A DNA stretch of 64,000 bases, taken from assembly GCA_037389465.1 (NCBI GenBank), contig JAZARR010000274.1, positions 124,001 through 188,000 on the forward strand. Direction: 5' to 3'. Below, one piece after another: positions 25,459 through 38,995 of this stretch. The notes beneath the pieces were generated by a model. That model did no database searches. It saw only the letters and a list, made by a program, of their open reading frames with translations, and was not told the origin of the DNA. The position numbers and the translations under genes were made by a program. How positions within the stretch are numbered: the first letter of the stretch is position 1; each line of letters opens with the position of its first letter. Source of the DNA: Baylisascaris procyonis (lineage: Eukaryota; Nematoda; Chromadorea; Rhabditida; Ascarididae).

Positions 25459-25983
25459 CTGTTGAAGGTGAGGCACTGTTGAAGGTGAGGCGCTGTTGAA
25501 GACGACGCACTGTTGAAGGTGAGGCGCTGTTGAAGACGACGCACTGTTGAAGGTGAGGCGCTGTTGAAGACGACGCACTGTTGAAGGTGAGGCACTGTTG
25601 AAGGCGACGCACTGTTGAAGGTGAGGCACTGTTGAAGGTGAGGCACTGTTGAAGACGACGCACTGTTGAAGGTGAGGCACTGTTGAAGGCGACGCACTGT
25701 TGAAGGTGAGGCACTGTTGAAGGCGACGCACTGTTGAAGGTGACGCACTGTTGAAGGTGAGGCGCTGTTGAAGACGACGCACTGTTGAAGGTGAGGCGCT
25801 GTTGAAGACGACGCACTGTTGAAGGTGAGGCGCTGTTGAAGACGACGCACTGTTGAAGGTGAGGCGCTGTTGAAGACGACGCACTGTTGAAGGTGAGGCG
25901 CTGTTGAAGACGACGCACTGTTGAAGGTGAGGCGCTGTTGAAGACGACGCACTGTTGAAGGTGAGGCACTGTTGAAGGCGACG

Positions 25984-26003
25984 CACTGTTGAAGGTGACG
26001 ACG
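25984..26003 (+). repeat. 20-bp unit
   Basis: The linker is extended to ggtgacgacg, which looks like a triplet gac duplicated within the unit. Phase is exact on both sides (65 units before it and 14 after it). Confidence 0.9.
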
Positions 26004-26357
26004 CACTGTTGAAGGTGAGGCGCTGTTGAAGACGACGCACTGTTGAAGGTGAGGCGCTGTTGAAGACGACGCACTGTTGAAGGTGAGGCGCTGTTGAAGA
26101 CGACGCACTGTTGAAGGTGAGGCGCTGTTGAAGACGACGCACTGTTGAAGGTGAGGCACTGTTGAAGACGACGCACTGTTGAAGGCGACGCACTGTTGAA
26201 GGTGAGGCACTGTTGAAGGCGACGCACTGTTGAAGGTGAGGCACTGTTGAAGACGCACTGTTGAAGGTGAGGCACTGTTGAAGGCGACGCACTGTTGAAG
26301 GTGAGGCGCTGTTGAAGACGACGCACTGTTGAAGGTGAGGCGCTGTTGAAGGCGACG

Positions 26358-26383
26358 CACTGTTGAAGGTGTTGAAGGTGAGG
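26358..26383 (+). repeat. 26-bp unit with internal 9-bp duplication
   Basis: The segment ttgaaggtg is present twice in a row inside one unit before the linker is completed. This is a partial-unit duplication, consistent with replication slippage or unequal exchange at a short match. Confidence 0.9.
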
Positions 26384-28508
26384 CACTGTTGAAGACGACG
26401 CACTGTTGAAGGTGAGGCACTGTTGAAGACGACGCACTGTTGAAGGTGAGGCGCTGTTGAAGACGACGCACTGTTGAAGGTGAGGCGCTGTTGAAGGCGA
26501 CGCACTGTTGAAGGTGAGGCACTGTTGAAGACGACGCACTGTTGAAGGTGAGGCGCTGTTGAAGGCGACGCACTGTTGAAGGTGAGGCACTGTTGAAGAC
26601 GACGCACTGTTGAAGGTGACGCACTGTTGAAGGTGAGGCGCTGTTGAAGGCGACGCACTGTTGAAGGTGACGCACTGTTGAAGGTGAGGCGCTGTTGAAG
26701 ACGACGCACTGTTGAAGGTGAGGCACTGTTGAAGACGACGCACTGTTGAAGGTGAGGCACTGTTGAAGACGACGCACTGTTGAAGGTGACGCACTGTTGA
26801 AGGTGACGCACTGTTGAAGGTGACGCACTGTTGAAGACGACGCACTGTTGAAGGTGAGGCACTGTTGAAGACGACGCACTGTTGAAGGTGAGGCGCTGTT
26901 GAAGACGACGCACTGTTGAAGGTGAGGCACTGTTGAAGGTGACGCACTGTTGAAGGTGAGGCACTGTTGAAGGTGAGGCACTGTTGAAGACGACGCACTG
27001 TTGAAGGTGAGGCACTGTTGAAGGTGAGGCGCTGTTGAAGACGACGCACTGTTGAAGGTGAGGCGCTGTTGAAGGCGACGCACTGTTGAAGGTGAGGCAC
27101 TGTTGAAGGCGACGCACTGTTGAAGGTGAGGCACTGTTGAAGGCGAGGCACTGTTGAAGACGACGCACTGTTGAAGGTGAGGCGCTGTTGAAGACGACGC
27201 ACTGTTGAAGGTGAGGCGCTGTTGAAGACGACGCACTGTTGAAGGTGAGGCGCTGTTGAAGACGACGCACTGTTGAAGGTGAGGCACTGTTGAAGGCGAC
27301 GCACTGTTGAAGGTGAGGCGCTGTTGAAGACGACGCACTGTTGAAGGTGAGGCGCTGTTGAAGACGACGCACTGTTGAAGGTGAGGCGCTGTTGAAGACG
27401 ACGCACTGTTGAAGGTGAGGCACTGTTGAAGACGACGCACTGTTGAAGGTGAGGCACTGTTGAAGGTGAGGCACTGTTGAAGACGACGCACTGTTGAAGG
27501 TGAGGCGCTGTTGAAGACGACGCACTGTTGAAGGTGAGGCGCTGTTGAAGACGACGCACTGTTGAAGGTGAGGCGCTGTTGAAGACGACGCACTGTTGAA
27601 GGTGAGGCACTGTTGAAGGCGACGCACTGTTGAAGACGACGCACTGTTGAAGGTGACGCACTGTTGAAGGCGACGCACTGTTGAAGGTGAGGCGCTGTTG
27701 AAGACGACGCACTGTTGAAGGTGAGGCACTGTTGAAGGTGAGGCGCTGTTGAAGACGACGCACTGTTGAAGGTGAGGCACTGTTGAAGGCGACGCACTGT
27801 TGAAGGTGAGGCGCTGTTGAAGGCGACGCACTGTTGAAGGTGAGGCACTGTTGAAGGTGAGGCGCTGTTGAAGACGACGCACTGTTGAAGGTGTGGCACT
27901 GTTGAAGGCGACGCACTGTTGAAGGTGAGGCGCTGTTGAAGACGACGCGCTGTTGAAGGTGAGGCGCTGTTGAAGGAGACGCACTGTTGAAGGTGAGGCG
28001 CTGTTGAAGACGACGCACTGTTGAAGGTGAGGCACTGTTGAAGGCGACGCACTGTTGAAGGTGAGGCGCTGTTGAAGACGACGCACTGTTGAAGGTGAGG
28101 CACTGTTGAAGGCGACGCACTGTTGAAGGTGAGGCACTGTTGAAGGCGACGCACTGTTGAAGACGACGCACTGTTGAAGGTGAGGCGCTGTTGAAGACGA
28201 CGCACTGTTGAAGGTGAGGCACTGTTGAAGGCGACGCACTGTTGAAGGTGAGGCGCTGTTGAAGACGACGCACTGTTGAAGGTGAGGCACTGTTGAAGGC
28301 GACGCACTGTTGAAGGTGAGGCGCTGTTGAAGACGACGCACTGTTGAAGGTGAGGCGCTGTTGAAGGCGACGCACTGTTGAAGGTGAGGCGCTGTTGAAG
28401 ACGACGCACTGTTGAAGGTGAGGCACTGTTGAAGGTGAGGCGCTGTTGAAGACGACGCACTGTTGAAGGTGAGGCGCTGTTGAAGGCGACGCACTGTTGA
28501 AGGTGAGG

Positions 28509-28576
28509 CACTGTTGAAGGTGAGGCGGTGTTGAAGACGACGCACTGTTGAAGGTGAGGCACTGTTGAAGGAGACG
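28509..28576 (+). repeat. cggtg marker haplotype, copy 2
   Basis: The rare unit start cggtg at 28526 follows ggtgagg and is followed by gacgacg and ggtgagg-ca, as in the other two copies. The last linker is ggagacg here rather than gacgacg. Confidence 0.7.
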
Positions 28577-28644
28577 CACTGTTGAAGGTGAGGCGCTGTT
28601 GAAGACGACGCACTGTTGAAGGTGAGGCGCTGTTGAAGGCGACG

Positions 28645-28665
28645 CACTGTTGAAGGTGAGCACTG
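28645..28665 (+). repeat. 21-bp irregular unit with orphan cactg
   Basis: A 16-bp unit ending ggtgag is followed by a five-base fragment, cactg, and then a normal unit from 28666. It is a junction between two broken units. Confidence 0.9.
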
Positions 28666-28818
28666 CACTGTTGAAGGCGACGCACTGTTGAAGGTGAGGC
28701 GCTGTTGAAGACGACGCACTGTTGAAGGTGAGGCGCTGTTGAAGGAGACGCACTGTTGAAGGTGAGGCGCTGTTGAAGGCGACGCACTGTTGAAGGTGTG
28801 GCACTGTTGAAGACGACG

Positions 28819-28841
28819 CGCTGTTGAAGGCGTTGACGACG
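28819..28841 (+). repeat. 23-bp irregular unit
   Basis: The unit starts cgctgttgaaggcg and then continues ttgacgacg, so part of a second core without its 5' half has been joined. Phase resumes at 28842. Confidence 0.9.
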
Positions 28842-30607
28842 CACTGTTGAAGGTGAGGCGCTGTTGAAGACGACGCACTGTTGAAGGCGACGCACTGTTG
28901 AAGGTGAGGCGCTGTTGAAGACGACGCACTGTTGAAGGTGAGGCGCTGTTGAAGGAGACGCACTGTTGAAGGTGAGGCGCTGTTGAAGACGACGCACTGT
29001 TGAAGACGACGCACTGTTGAAGGTGAGGCGCTGTTGAAGACGACGCACTGTTGAAGGTGAGGCGCTGTTGAAGGAGACGCACTGTTGAAGGTGTGGCACT
29101 GTTGAAGACGACGCACTGTTGAAGGCGACGCACTGTTGAAGGTGAGGCGCTGTTGAAGACGACGCACTGTTGAAGGTGAGGCGCTGTTGAAGACGACGCA
29201 CTGTTGAAGGTGAGGCGCTGTTGAAGAGACGCACTGTTGAAGGTGAGGCGCTGTTGAAGACGACGCACTGTTGAAGACGACGCACTGTTGAAGGTGAGGC
29301 GCTGTTGAAGGAGACGCACTGTTGAAGGTGAGGCGCTGTTGAAGACGACGCACTGTTGAAGGTGAGGCGCTGTTGAAGGTGTGGCACTGTTGAAGACGAC
29401 GCACTGTTGAAGGCGACGCACTGTTGAAGGTGAGGCGCTGTTGAAGGACGACGCACTGTTGAAGGTGAGGCGCTGTTGAAGACGACGCACTGTTGAAGGT
29501 GAGGCGCTGTTGAAGACGACGCACTGTTGAAGGTGAGGCGCTGTTGAAGGAGACGCACTGTTGAAGGTGAGGCGCTGTTGAAGACGACGCACTGTTGAAG
29601 GTGAGGCGCTGTTGAAGGTGACGCACTGTTGAAGGTGAGGCGCTGTTGAAGACGACGCACTGTTGAAGGTGAGGCGCTGTTGAAGGCGACGCACTGTTGA
29701 AGGTGAGGCGCTGTTGAAGACGACGCACTGTTGAAGGTGAGGCGCTGTTGAAGGAGACGCACTGTTGAAGGTGAGGCGCTGTTGAAGACGACGCACTGTT
29801 GAAGGTGAGGCGCTGTTGAAGGCGACGCACTGTTGAAGGTGAGGCGCTGTTGAAGGAGACGCACTGTTGAAGGTGAGGCGCTGTTGAAGGCGACGCACTG
29901 TTGAAGGTGAGGCACTGTTGAAGGCGACGCACTGTTGAAGACGACGCACTGTTGAAGGTGAGGCGCTGTTGAAGACGACGCACTGTTGAAGGTGAGGCGC
30001 TGTTGAAGGAGACGCACTGTTGAAGGTGAGGCGCTGTTGAAGGCGACGCACTGTTGAAGGTGTGGCACTGTTGAAGACGACGCACTGTTGAAGGTGAGCA
30101 CTGTTGAAGGCGACGCACTGTTGAAGGTGAGGCACTGTTGAAGGCGACGCACTGTTGAAGACGACGCACTGTTGAAGGTGAGGCGCTGTTGAAGACGACG
30201 CACTGTTGAAGGTGAGGCACTGTTGAAGACGACGCACTGTTGAAGGTGAGGCGCTGTTGAAGACGACGCACTGTTGAAGGTGAGGCGCTGTTGAAGGAGA
30301 CGCACTGTTGAAGGTGAGGCGCTGTTGAAGACGACGCACTGTTGAAGGTGAGGCGCTGTTGAAGACGACGCACTGTTGAAGGTGAGGCGCTGTTGAAGAC
30401 GACGCACTGTTGAAGGTGAGGCGCTGTTGAAGGCGACGCACTGTTGAAGGTGAGGCGCTGTTGAAGGCGACGCACTGTTGAAGGTGAGGCGCTGTTGAAG
30501 ACGACGCACTGTTGAAGGTGAGGCGCTGTTGAAGGTGACGCACTGTTGAAGGTGACGCACTGTTGAAGGTGAGCACTGTTGAAGGCGACGCACTGTTGAA
30601 GGTGAGG

Positions 30608-30675
30608 CACTGTTGAAGGTGACGCACTGTTGAAGGTGACGCACTGTTGAAGGTGACGCACTGTTGAAGGTGACG
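30608..30675 (+). repeat. Run of four ggtgacg units
   Basis: Four identical units with the ggtgacg linker follow one another, in an area where this linker is otherwise scattered. It suggests recent local expansion of one variant. Confidence 0.85.
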
Positions 30676-31986
30676 CACTGTTGAAGACGACGCACTGTTG
30701 AAGGTGAGGCACTGTTGAAGGCGACGCACTGTTGAAGGCGACGCACTGTTGAAGACGACGCACTGTTGAAGGTGAGGCACTGTTGAAGGTGACGCACTGT
30801 TGAAGGTGAGGCGCTGTTGAAGACGACGCACTGTTGAAGGCGACGCACTGTTGAAGGTGAGGCGCTGTTGAAGACGACGCACTGTTGAAGGTGAGGCGCT
30901 GTTGAAGACGACGCACTGTTGAAGGTGAGGCGCTGTTGAAGGACGACGCACTGTTGAAGGTGAGGCGCTGTTGAAGACGACGCACTGTTGAAGGTGAGGC
31001 GCTGTTGAAGGAGACGCACTGTTGAAGGTGAGGCGCTGTTGAAGGCGACGCACTGTTGAAGGTGTGGCACTGTTGAAGGCGACGCACTGTTGAAGACGAC
31101 GCACTGTTGAAGGTGAGGCGCTGTTGAAGACGACGCACTGTTGAAGGTGAGGCGCTGTTGAAGGCGACGCACTGTTGAAGACGACGCACTGTTGAAGGTG
31201 AGGCGCTGTTGAAGACGACGCACTGTTGAAGGTGAGGCACTGTTGAAGGTGACGCACTGTTGAAGGCGACGCACTGTTGAAGACGACGCACTGTTGAAGG
31301 TGAGGCGCTGTTGAAGACGACGCACTGTTGAAGGTGAGGCACTGTTGAAGGCGACGCACTGTTGAAGACGACGCACTGTTGAAGGTGAGGCGCTGTTGAA
31401 GACGACGCACTGTTGAAGGTGAGGCACTGTTGAAGGCGACGCACTGTTGAAGACGACGCACTGTTGAAGACGACGCACTGTTGAAGGTGAGGCACTGTTG
31501 AAGACGACGCACTGTTGAAGACGACGCACTGTTGAAGGTGAGGCGCTGTTGAAGACGACGCACTGTTGAAGGTGAGGCACTGTTGAAGGCGACGCACTGT
31601 TGAAGGTGAGGCGCTGTTGAAGACGACGCACTGTTGAAGGTGAGGCGCTGTTGAAGACGACGCACTGTTGAAGGTGAGGCGCTGTTGAAGGCGACGCACT
31701 GTTGAAGGTGAGGCGCTGTTGAAGGTGACGCACTGTTGAAGACGACGCACTGTTGAAGGCGACGCACTGTTGAAGGTGAGGCGCTGTTGAAGACGACGCA
31801 CTGTTGAAGGTGAGGCGCTGTTGAAGGACGACGCACTGTTGAAGGTGAGGCGCTGTTGAAGGAGACGCACTGTTGAAGGTGAGGCGCTGTTGAAGACGAC
31901 GCACTGTTGAAGGTGAGGCGCTGTTGAAGGCGACGCACTGTTGAAGGTGAGGCACTGTTGAAGGCGACGCACTGTTGAAGGTGAGG

Positions 31987-34110
31987 CGCTGTTGAAGGAG
32001 ACGCACTGTTGAAGGTGAGGCGCTGTTGAAGACGACGCACTGTTGAAGACGACGCACTGTTGAAGGTGAGGCACTGTTGAAGACGACGCACTGTTGAAGG
32101 TGACACTGTTGAAGGCGACGCACTGTTGAAGGTGAGGCGCTGTTGAAGACGACGCACTGTTGAAGGTGAGGCGCTGTTGAAGACGACGCACTGTTGAAGG
32201 TGAGGCGCTGTTGAAGGAGACGCACTGTTGAAGGTGAGGCGCTGTTGAAGACGACGCACTGTTGAAGACGACGCACTGTTGAAGGTGAGGCGCTGTTGAA
32301 GGAGACGCACTGTTGAAGGTGAGGCGCTGTTGAAGGCGACGCACTGTTGAAGGTGAGGCACTGTTGAAGGCGACGCACTGTTGAAGGCGACGCACTGTTG
32401 AAGGTGAGGCGCTGTTGAAGACGACGCACTGTTGAAGGTGAGGCACTGTTGAAGGCGACGCACTGTTGAAGACGACGCACTGTTGAAGGTGAGGCGCTGT
32501 TGAAGACGACGCACTGTTGAAGGTGAGGCGCTGTTGAAGGAGACGCACTGTTGAAGGTGAGGCGCTGTTGAAGACGACGCACTGTTGAAGACGACGCACT
32601 GTTGAAGGTGAGGCGCTGTTGAAGGAGACGCACTGTTGAAGGTGAGGCGCTGTTGAAGGCGACGCACTGTTGAAGGTGAGGCACTGTTGAAGGCGACGCA
32701 CTGTTGAAGACGACGCACTGTTGAAGGTGAGGCGCTGTTGAAGACGACGCACTGTTGAAGGTGAGGCGCTGTTGAAGGCGACGCACTGTTGAAGGTGAGG
32801 CGCTGTTGAAGGCGACGCACTGTTGAAGGTGAGGCACTGTTGAAGGCGACGCACTGTTGAAGACGACGCACTGTTGAAGGTGAGGCGCTGTTGAAGACGA
32901 CGCACTGTTGAAGGTGAGGCGCTGTTGAAGGCGACGCACTGTTGAAGGTGACGCACTGTTGAAGACGACGCACTGTTGAAGGTGAGGCGCTGTTGAAGAC
33001 GACGCACTGTTGAAGGTGAGGCGCTGTTGAAGGAGACGCACTGTTGAAGGTGAGGCGCTGTTGAAGACGACGCACTGTTGAAGACGACGCACTGTTGAAG
33101 GTGAGGCGCTGTTGAAGGAGACGCACTGTTGAAGGTGAGGCGCTGTTGAAGGCGACGCACTGTTGAAGGTGAGGCACTGTTGAAGGCGACGCACTGTTGA
33201 AGACGACGCACTGTTGAAGGTGAGGCGCTGTTGAAGACGACGCACTGTTGAAGGTGAGGCGCTGTTGAAGGCGACGCACTGTTGAAGGTGAGGCGCTGTT
33301 GAAGACGACGCACTGTTGAAGGTGAGGCGCTGTTGAAGGAGACGCACTGTTGAAGGTGAGGCGCTGTTGAAGACGACGCACTGTTGAAGACGACGCACTG
33401 TTGAAGGTGAGGCGCTGTTGAAGGAGACGCACTGTTGAAGGTGAGGCGCTGTTGAAGGCGACGCACTGTTGAAGGTGAGGCACTGTTGAAGGCGACGCAC
33501 TGTTGAAGACGACGCACTGTTGAAGGTGAGGCGCTGTTGAAGACGACGCACTGTTGAAGGTGAGGCACTGTTGAAGGCGACGCACTGTTGAAGACGACGC
33601 ACTGTTGAAGGTGAGGCGCTGTTGAAGACGACGCACTGTTGAAGGTGAGGCGCTGTTGAAGGAGACGCACTGTTGAAGGTGAGGCGCTGTTGAAGACGAC
33701 GCACTGTTGAAGACGACGCACTGTTGAAGGTGAGGCGCTGTTGAAGGAGACGCACTGTTGAAGGTGAGGCGCTGTTGAAGACGACGCACTGTTGAAGGTG
33801 AGGCGCTGTTGAAGACGACGCACTGTTGAAGGTGAGGCGCTGTTGAAGGAGACGCACTGTTGAAGGTGAGGCGCTGTTGAAGACGACGCACTGTTGAAGA
33901 CGACGCACTGTTGAAGGTGAGGCGCTGTTGAAGACGACGCACTGTTGAAGGTGAGGCGCTGTTGAAGGAGACGCACTGTTGAAGGTGAGGCGCTGTTGAA
34001 GGCGACGCACTGTTGAAGGTGTGGCACTGTTGAAGGCGACGCACTGTTGAAGACGACGCACTGTTGAAGGTGAGGCGCTGTTGAAGACGACGCACTGTTG
34101 AAGGAGACGC
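31987..34110 (+). repeat. Island of ordered higher-order pattern in the right domain
   Basis: The ggagacg pair module of the left domain reappears several times here, with ggagacg linkers at 31997 and repeatedly up to about 33970. The order E G D D G E G C g C D G D G is again visible. From 32104 onward there is no length anomaly until 36031. It could be a segment transferred from, or sharing ancestry with, the left domain. Confidence 0.75.
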
Positions 34111-36624
34111 ACTGTTGAAGACGACGCACTGTTGAAGGTGAGGCGCTGTTGAAGACGACGCACTGTTGAAGGTGAGGCACTGTTGAAGGCGACGCACTGT
34201 TGAAGGTGTGGCACTGTTGAAGACGACGCACTGTTGAAGGTGAGGCGCTGTTGAAGTCGACGCACTGTTGAAGGTGAGGCACTGTTGGAGGAGACGCACT
34301 GTTGAAGGTGAGGCGCTGTTGAAGGCGACGCACTGTTGAAGGTGAGGCACTGTTGAAGGTGACGCACTGTTGAAGACGACGCACTGTTGAAGGTGACGCA
34401 CTGTTGAAGGTGAGGCGCTGTTGAAGACGACGCACTGTTGAAGGTGAGGCACTGTTGAAGGTGACGCACTGTTGAAGACGACGCACTGTTGAAGGTGACG
34501 CACTGTTGAAGGTGACGCACTGTTGAAGGTGACGCACTGTTGAAGGTGAGGCGCTGTTGAAGACGACGCACTGTTGAAGGTGAGGCGCTGTTGAAGACGA
34601 CGCACTGTTGAAGGTGAGGCGCTGTTGAAGGCGACGCACTGTTGAAGGTGAGGCACTGTTGAAGGCGACGCACTGTTGAAGACGACGCACTGTTGAAGGT
34701 GAGGCGCTGTTGAAGACGACGCACTGTTGAAGGTGAGGCGCTGTTGAAGGCGACGCACTGTTGAAGGTGAGGCGCTGTTGAAGACGACGCACTGTTGAAG
34801 GTGAGGCGCTGTTGAAGACGACGCACTGTTGAAGGTGAGGCGCTGTTGAAGACGACGCACTGTTGAAGGTGAGGCGCTGTTGAAGGCGACGCACTGTTGA
34901 AGACGACGCACTGTTGAAGGTGAGGCACTGTTGAAGACGACGCACTGTTGAAGGTGAGGCGCTGTTGAAGGCGACGCACTGTTGAAGGTGAGGCACTGTT
35001 GAAGGCGACGCACTGTTGAAGACGACGCACTGTTGAAGGTGAGGCGCTGTTGAAGACGACGCACTGTTGAAGGTGAGGCGCTGTTGAAGGCGACGCACTG
35101 TTGAAGGTGAGGCGCTGTTGAAGGCGACGCACTGTTGAAGGTGAGGCGCTGTTGAAGGTGACGCACTGTTGAAGGTGAGGCGCTGTTGAAGGTGACGCAC
35201 TGTTGAAGACGACGCACTGTTGAAGGTGAGGCGCTGTTGAAGGAGACGCACTGTTGAAGGTGAGGCGCTGTTGAAGGCGACGCACTGTTGAAGGTGTGGC
35301 ACTGTTGAAGGCGACGCACTGTTGAAGGTGAGGCACTGTTGAAGGTGACGCACTGTTGAAGACGACGCACTGTTGAAGGCGACGCACTGTTGAAGGTGAC
35401 GCACTGTTGAAGGCGACGCACTGTTGAAGGTGAGGCACTGTTGAAGGTGACGCACTGTTGAAGACGACGCACTGTTGAAGGTGAGGCGCTGTTGAAGACG
35501 ACGCACTGTTGAAGGTGAGGCGCTGTTGAAGACGACGCACTGTTGAAGGTGAGGCACTGTTGAAGGCGACGCACTGTTGAAGGTGAGGCGCTGTTGAAGA
35601 CGACGCACTGTTGAAGGTGAGGCGCTGTTGAAGACGACGCACTGTTGAAGGTGAGGCGCTGTTGAAGACGACGCACTGTTGAAGGTGAGGCACTGTTGAA
35701 GGTGAGGCGCTGTTGAAGACGACGCACTGTTGAAGGTGAGGCGCTGTTGAAGACGACGCACTGTTGAAGGTGAGGCACTGTTGAAGGTGAGGCGCTGTTG
35801 AAGACGACGCACTGTTGAAGGTGAGGCGCTGTTGAAGGAGACGCACTGTTGAAGGTGAGGCGCTGTTGAAGACGACGCACTGTTGAAGGTGAGGCGCTGT
35901 TGAAGACGACGCACTGTTGAAGGTGAGGCGCTGTTGAAGGCGACGCACTGTTGAAGGTGAGGCGCTGTTGAAGACGACGCACTGTTGAAGGTGAGGCGCT
36001 GTTGAAGACGACGCACTGTTGAAGGTGAGGCGCTGTTGAAGGACGACGCACTGTTGAAGGTGAGGCGCTGTTGAAGACGACGCACTGTTGAAGACGACGC
36101 ACTGTTGAAGGTGAGGCGCTGTTGAAGACGACGCACTGTTGAAGGTGAGGCGCTGTTGAAGGCGACGCACTGTTGAAGGTGAGGCGCTGTTGAAGGCGAC
36201 GCACTGTTGAAGGTGACGCACTGTTGAAGGTGAGGCACTGTTGAAGACGACGCACTGTTGAAGGTGAGGCGCTGTTGAAGGCGACGCACTGTTGAAGGAC
36301 GCACTGTTGAAGGTGAGGCGCTGTTGAAGACGACGCACTGTTGAAGGTGAGGCGCTGTTGAAGGAGACGCACTGTTGAAGGTGAGGCGCTGTTGAAGACG
36401 ACGCACTGTTGAAGGTGAGGCACTGTTGAAGGTGACGCACTGTTGAAGGTGAGGCACTGTTGAAGGTGACGCACTGTTGAAGGCGACGCACTGTTGAAGG
36501 TGAGGCACTGTTGAAGGCGACGCACTGTTGAAGGCGAGGCACTGTTGAAGGTGAGGCGCTGTTGAAGACGACGCACTGTTGAAGGTGAGGCGCTGTTGAA
36601 GGCGACGCACTGTTGAAGGTGAGG

Positions 36625-36648
36625 CACTGTTGACTGTTGAAGACGACG
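36625..36648 (+). repeat. 24-bp unit with internal 7-bp duplication
   Basis: The segment actgttg occurs twice in succession within one unit. Phase is exact before (19 units) and after (132 units). It lies directly upstream of an ordered island. Confidence 0.9.
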
Positions 36649-36750
36649 CACTGTTGAAGGTGAGGCACTGTTGAAGGCGACGCACTGTTGAAGACGACGC
36701 ACTGTTGAAGGTGAGGCGCTGTTGAAGACGACGCACTGTTGAAGGTGAGG

Positions 36751-37080
36751 CGCTGTTGAAGGAGACGCACTGTTGAAGGTGAGGCGCTGTTGAAGACGAC
36801 GCACTGTTGAAGACGACGCACTGTTGAAGGTGAGGCGCTGTTGAAGGAGACGCACTGTTGAAGGTGAGGCGCTGTTGAAGGCGACGCACTGTTGAAGGTG
36901 AGGCACTGTTGAAGGCGACGCACTGTTGAAGACGACGCACTGTTGAAGGTGAGGCGCTGTTGAAGACGACGCACTGTTGAAGGTGAGGCGCTGTTGAAGG
37001 AGACGCACTGTTGAAGGTGAGGCGCTGTTGAAGACGACGCACTGTTGAAGACGACGCACTGTTGAAGGTGAGGCGCTGTT
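36751..37080 (+). repeat. Short island of ordered pattern
   Basis: The ggagacg linkers at 36761, 36846 and 36999 keep the diagnostic spacings of the left domain, 85 bp and then 238 bp from the first. Surrounding units are of the disordered type. Confidence 0.75.
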
Positions 37081-38995
37081 GAAGACGACGCACTGTTGAA
37101 GGTGAGGCGCTGTTGAAGGCGACGCACTGTTGAAGGTGAGGCGCTGTTGAAGGCGACGCACTGTTGAAGGTGAGGCACTGTTGAAGGCGACGCACTGTTG
37201 AAGGTGAGGCGCTGTTGAAGACGACGCACTGTTGAAGGTGAGGCGCTGTTGAAGACGACGCACTGTTGAAGGTGAGGCACTGTTGAAGGCGACGCACTGT
37301 TGAAGGTGAGGCGCTGTTGAAGACGACGCACTGTTGAAGGTGAGGCGCTGTTGAAGACGACGCACTGTTGAAGGTGAGGCGCTGTTGAAGACGACGCACT
37401 GTTGAAGGTGAGGCGCTGTTGAAGGCGACGCACTGTTGAAGGTGAGGCGCTGTTGAAGACGACGCACTGTTGAAGGTGAGGCGCTGTTGAAGACGACGCA
37501 CTGTTGAAGGTGAGGCGCTGTTGAAGACGACGCACTGTTGAAGGTGAGGCGCTGTTGAAGGAGACGCACTGTTGAAGGTGAGGCGCTGTTGAAGGCGACG
37601 CACTGTTGAAGGTGAGGCACTGTTGAAGGCGACGCACTGTTGAAGGTGAGGCACTGTTGAAGGCGACGCACTGTTGAAGACGACGCACTGTTGAAGGTGA
37701 GGCACTGTTGAAGGCGACGCACTGTTGAAGACGACGCACTGTTGAAGGTGACGCACTGTTGAAGACGACGCACTGTTGAAGGCGACGCACTGTTGAAGGT
37801 GAGGCACTGTTGAAGGCGACGCACTGTTGAAGGCGACGCACTGTTGAAGGTGACGCACTGTTGAAGGCGACGCACTGTTGAAGGTGAGGCGCTGTTGAAG
37901 ACGACGCACTGTTGAAGGTGAGGCGCTGTTGAAGGCGACGCACTGTTGAAGGTGAGGCACTGTTGAAGGCGACGCACTGTTGAAGGTGAGGCGCTGTTGA
38001 AGACGACGCACTGTTGAAGGTGAGGCGCTGTTGAAGACGACGCACTGTTGAAGGTGAGGCGCTGTTGAAGACGACGCACTGTTGAAGGTGAGGCGCTGTT
38101 GAAGGCGACGCACTGTTGAAGGTGAGGCACTGTTGAAGGCGACGCACTGTTGAAGGTGAGGCACTGTTGAAGGCGACGCACTGTTGAAGACGACGCACTG
38201 TTGAAGGTGAGGCGCTGTTGAAGACGACGCACTGTTGAAGGTGAGGCACTGTTGAAGACGACGCACTGTTGAAGGTGAGGCGCTGTTGAAGACGACGCAC
38301 TGTTGAAGGTGAGGCGCTGTTGAAGGCGACGCACTGTTGAAGGAGACGCACTGTTGAAGACGACGCACTGTTGAAGGTGAGGCGCTGTTGAAGACGACGC
38401 ACTGTTGAAGGTGAGGCGCTGTTGAAGGCGACGCACTGTTGAAGGTGAGGCACTGTTGAAGGCGACGCACTGTTGAAGGTGACGCACTGTTGAAGGTGAG
38501 GCGCTGTTGAAGGCGACGCACTGTTGAAGGTGACGCGCTGTTGAAGACGACGCACTGTTGAAGGTGAGGCGCTGTTGAAGACGACGCACTGTTGAAGGTG
38601 AGGCGCTGTTGAAGGAGACGCACTGTTGAAGGTGAGGCGCTGTTGAAGACGACGCACTGTTGAAGGTGACGCACTGTTGAAGGTGAGGCACTGTTGAAGG
38701 CGAGGCACTGTTGAAGGTGAGGCACTGTTGAAGGTGACGCACTGTTGAAGGCGACGCACTGTTGAAGGTGAGGCACTGTTGAAGACGACGCACTGTTGAA
38801 GGTGAGGCACTGTTGAAGGTGACGCACTGTTGAAGGTGACGCACTGTTGAAGGTGAGGCACTGTTGAAGGCGACGCACTGTTGAAGGTGAGGCACTGTTG
38901 AAGGACGACGCACTGTTGAAGGTGAGGCACTGTTGAAGGCGACGCACTGTTGAAGGTGAGGCGCTGTTGAAGACGACGCACTGTTGAAGGTGAGG

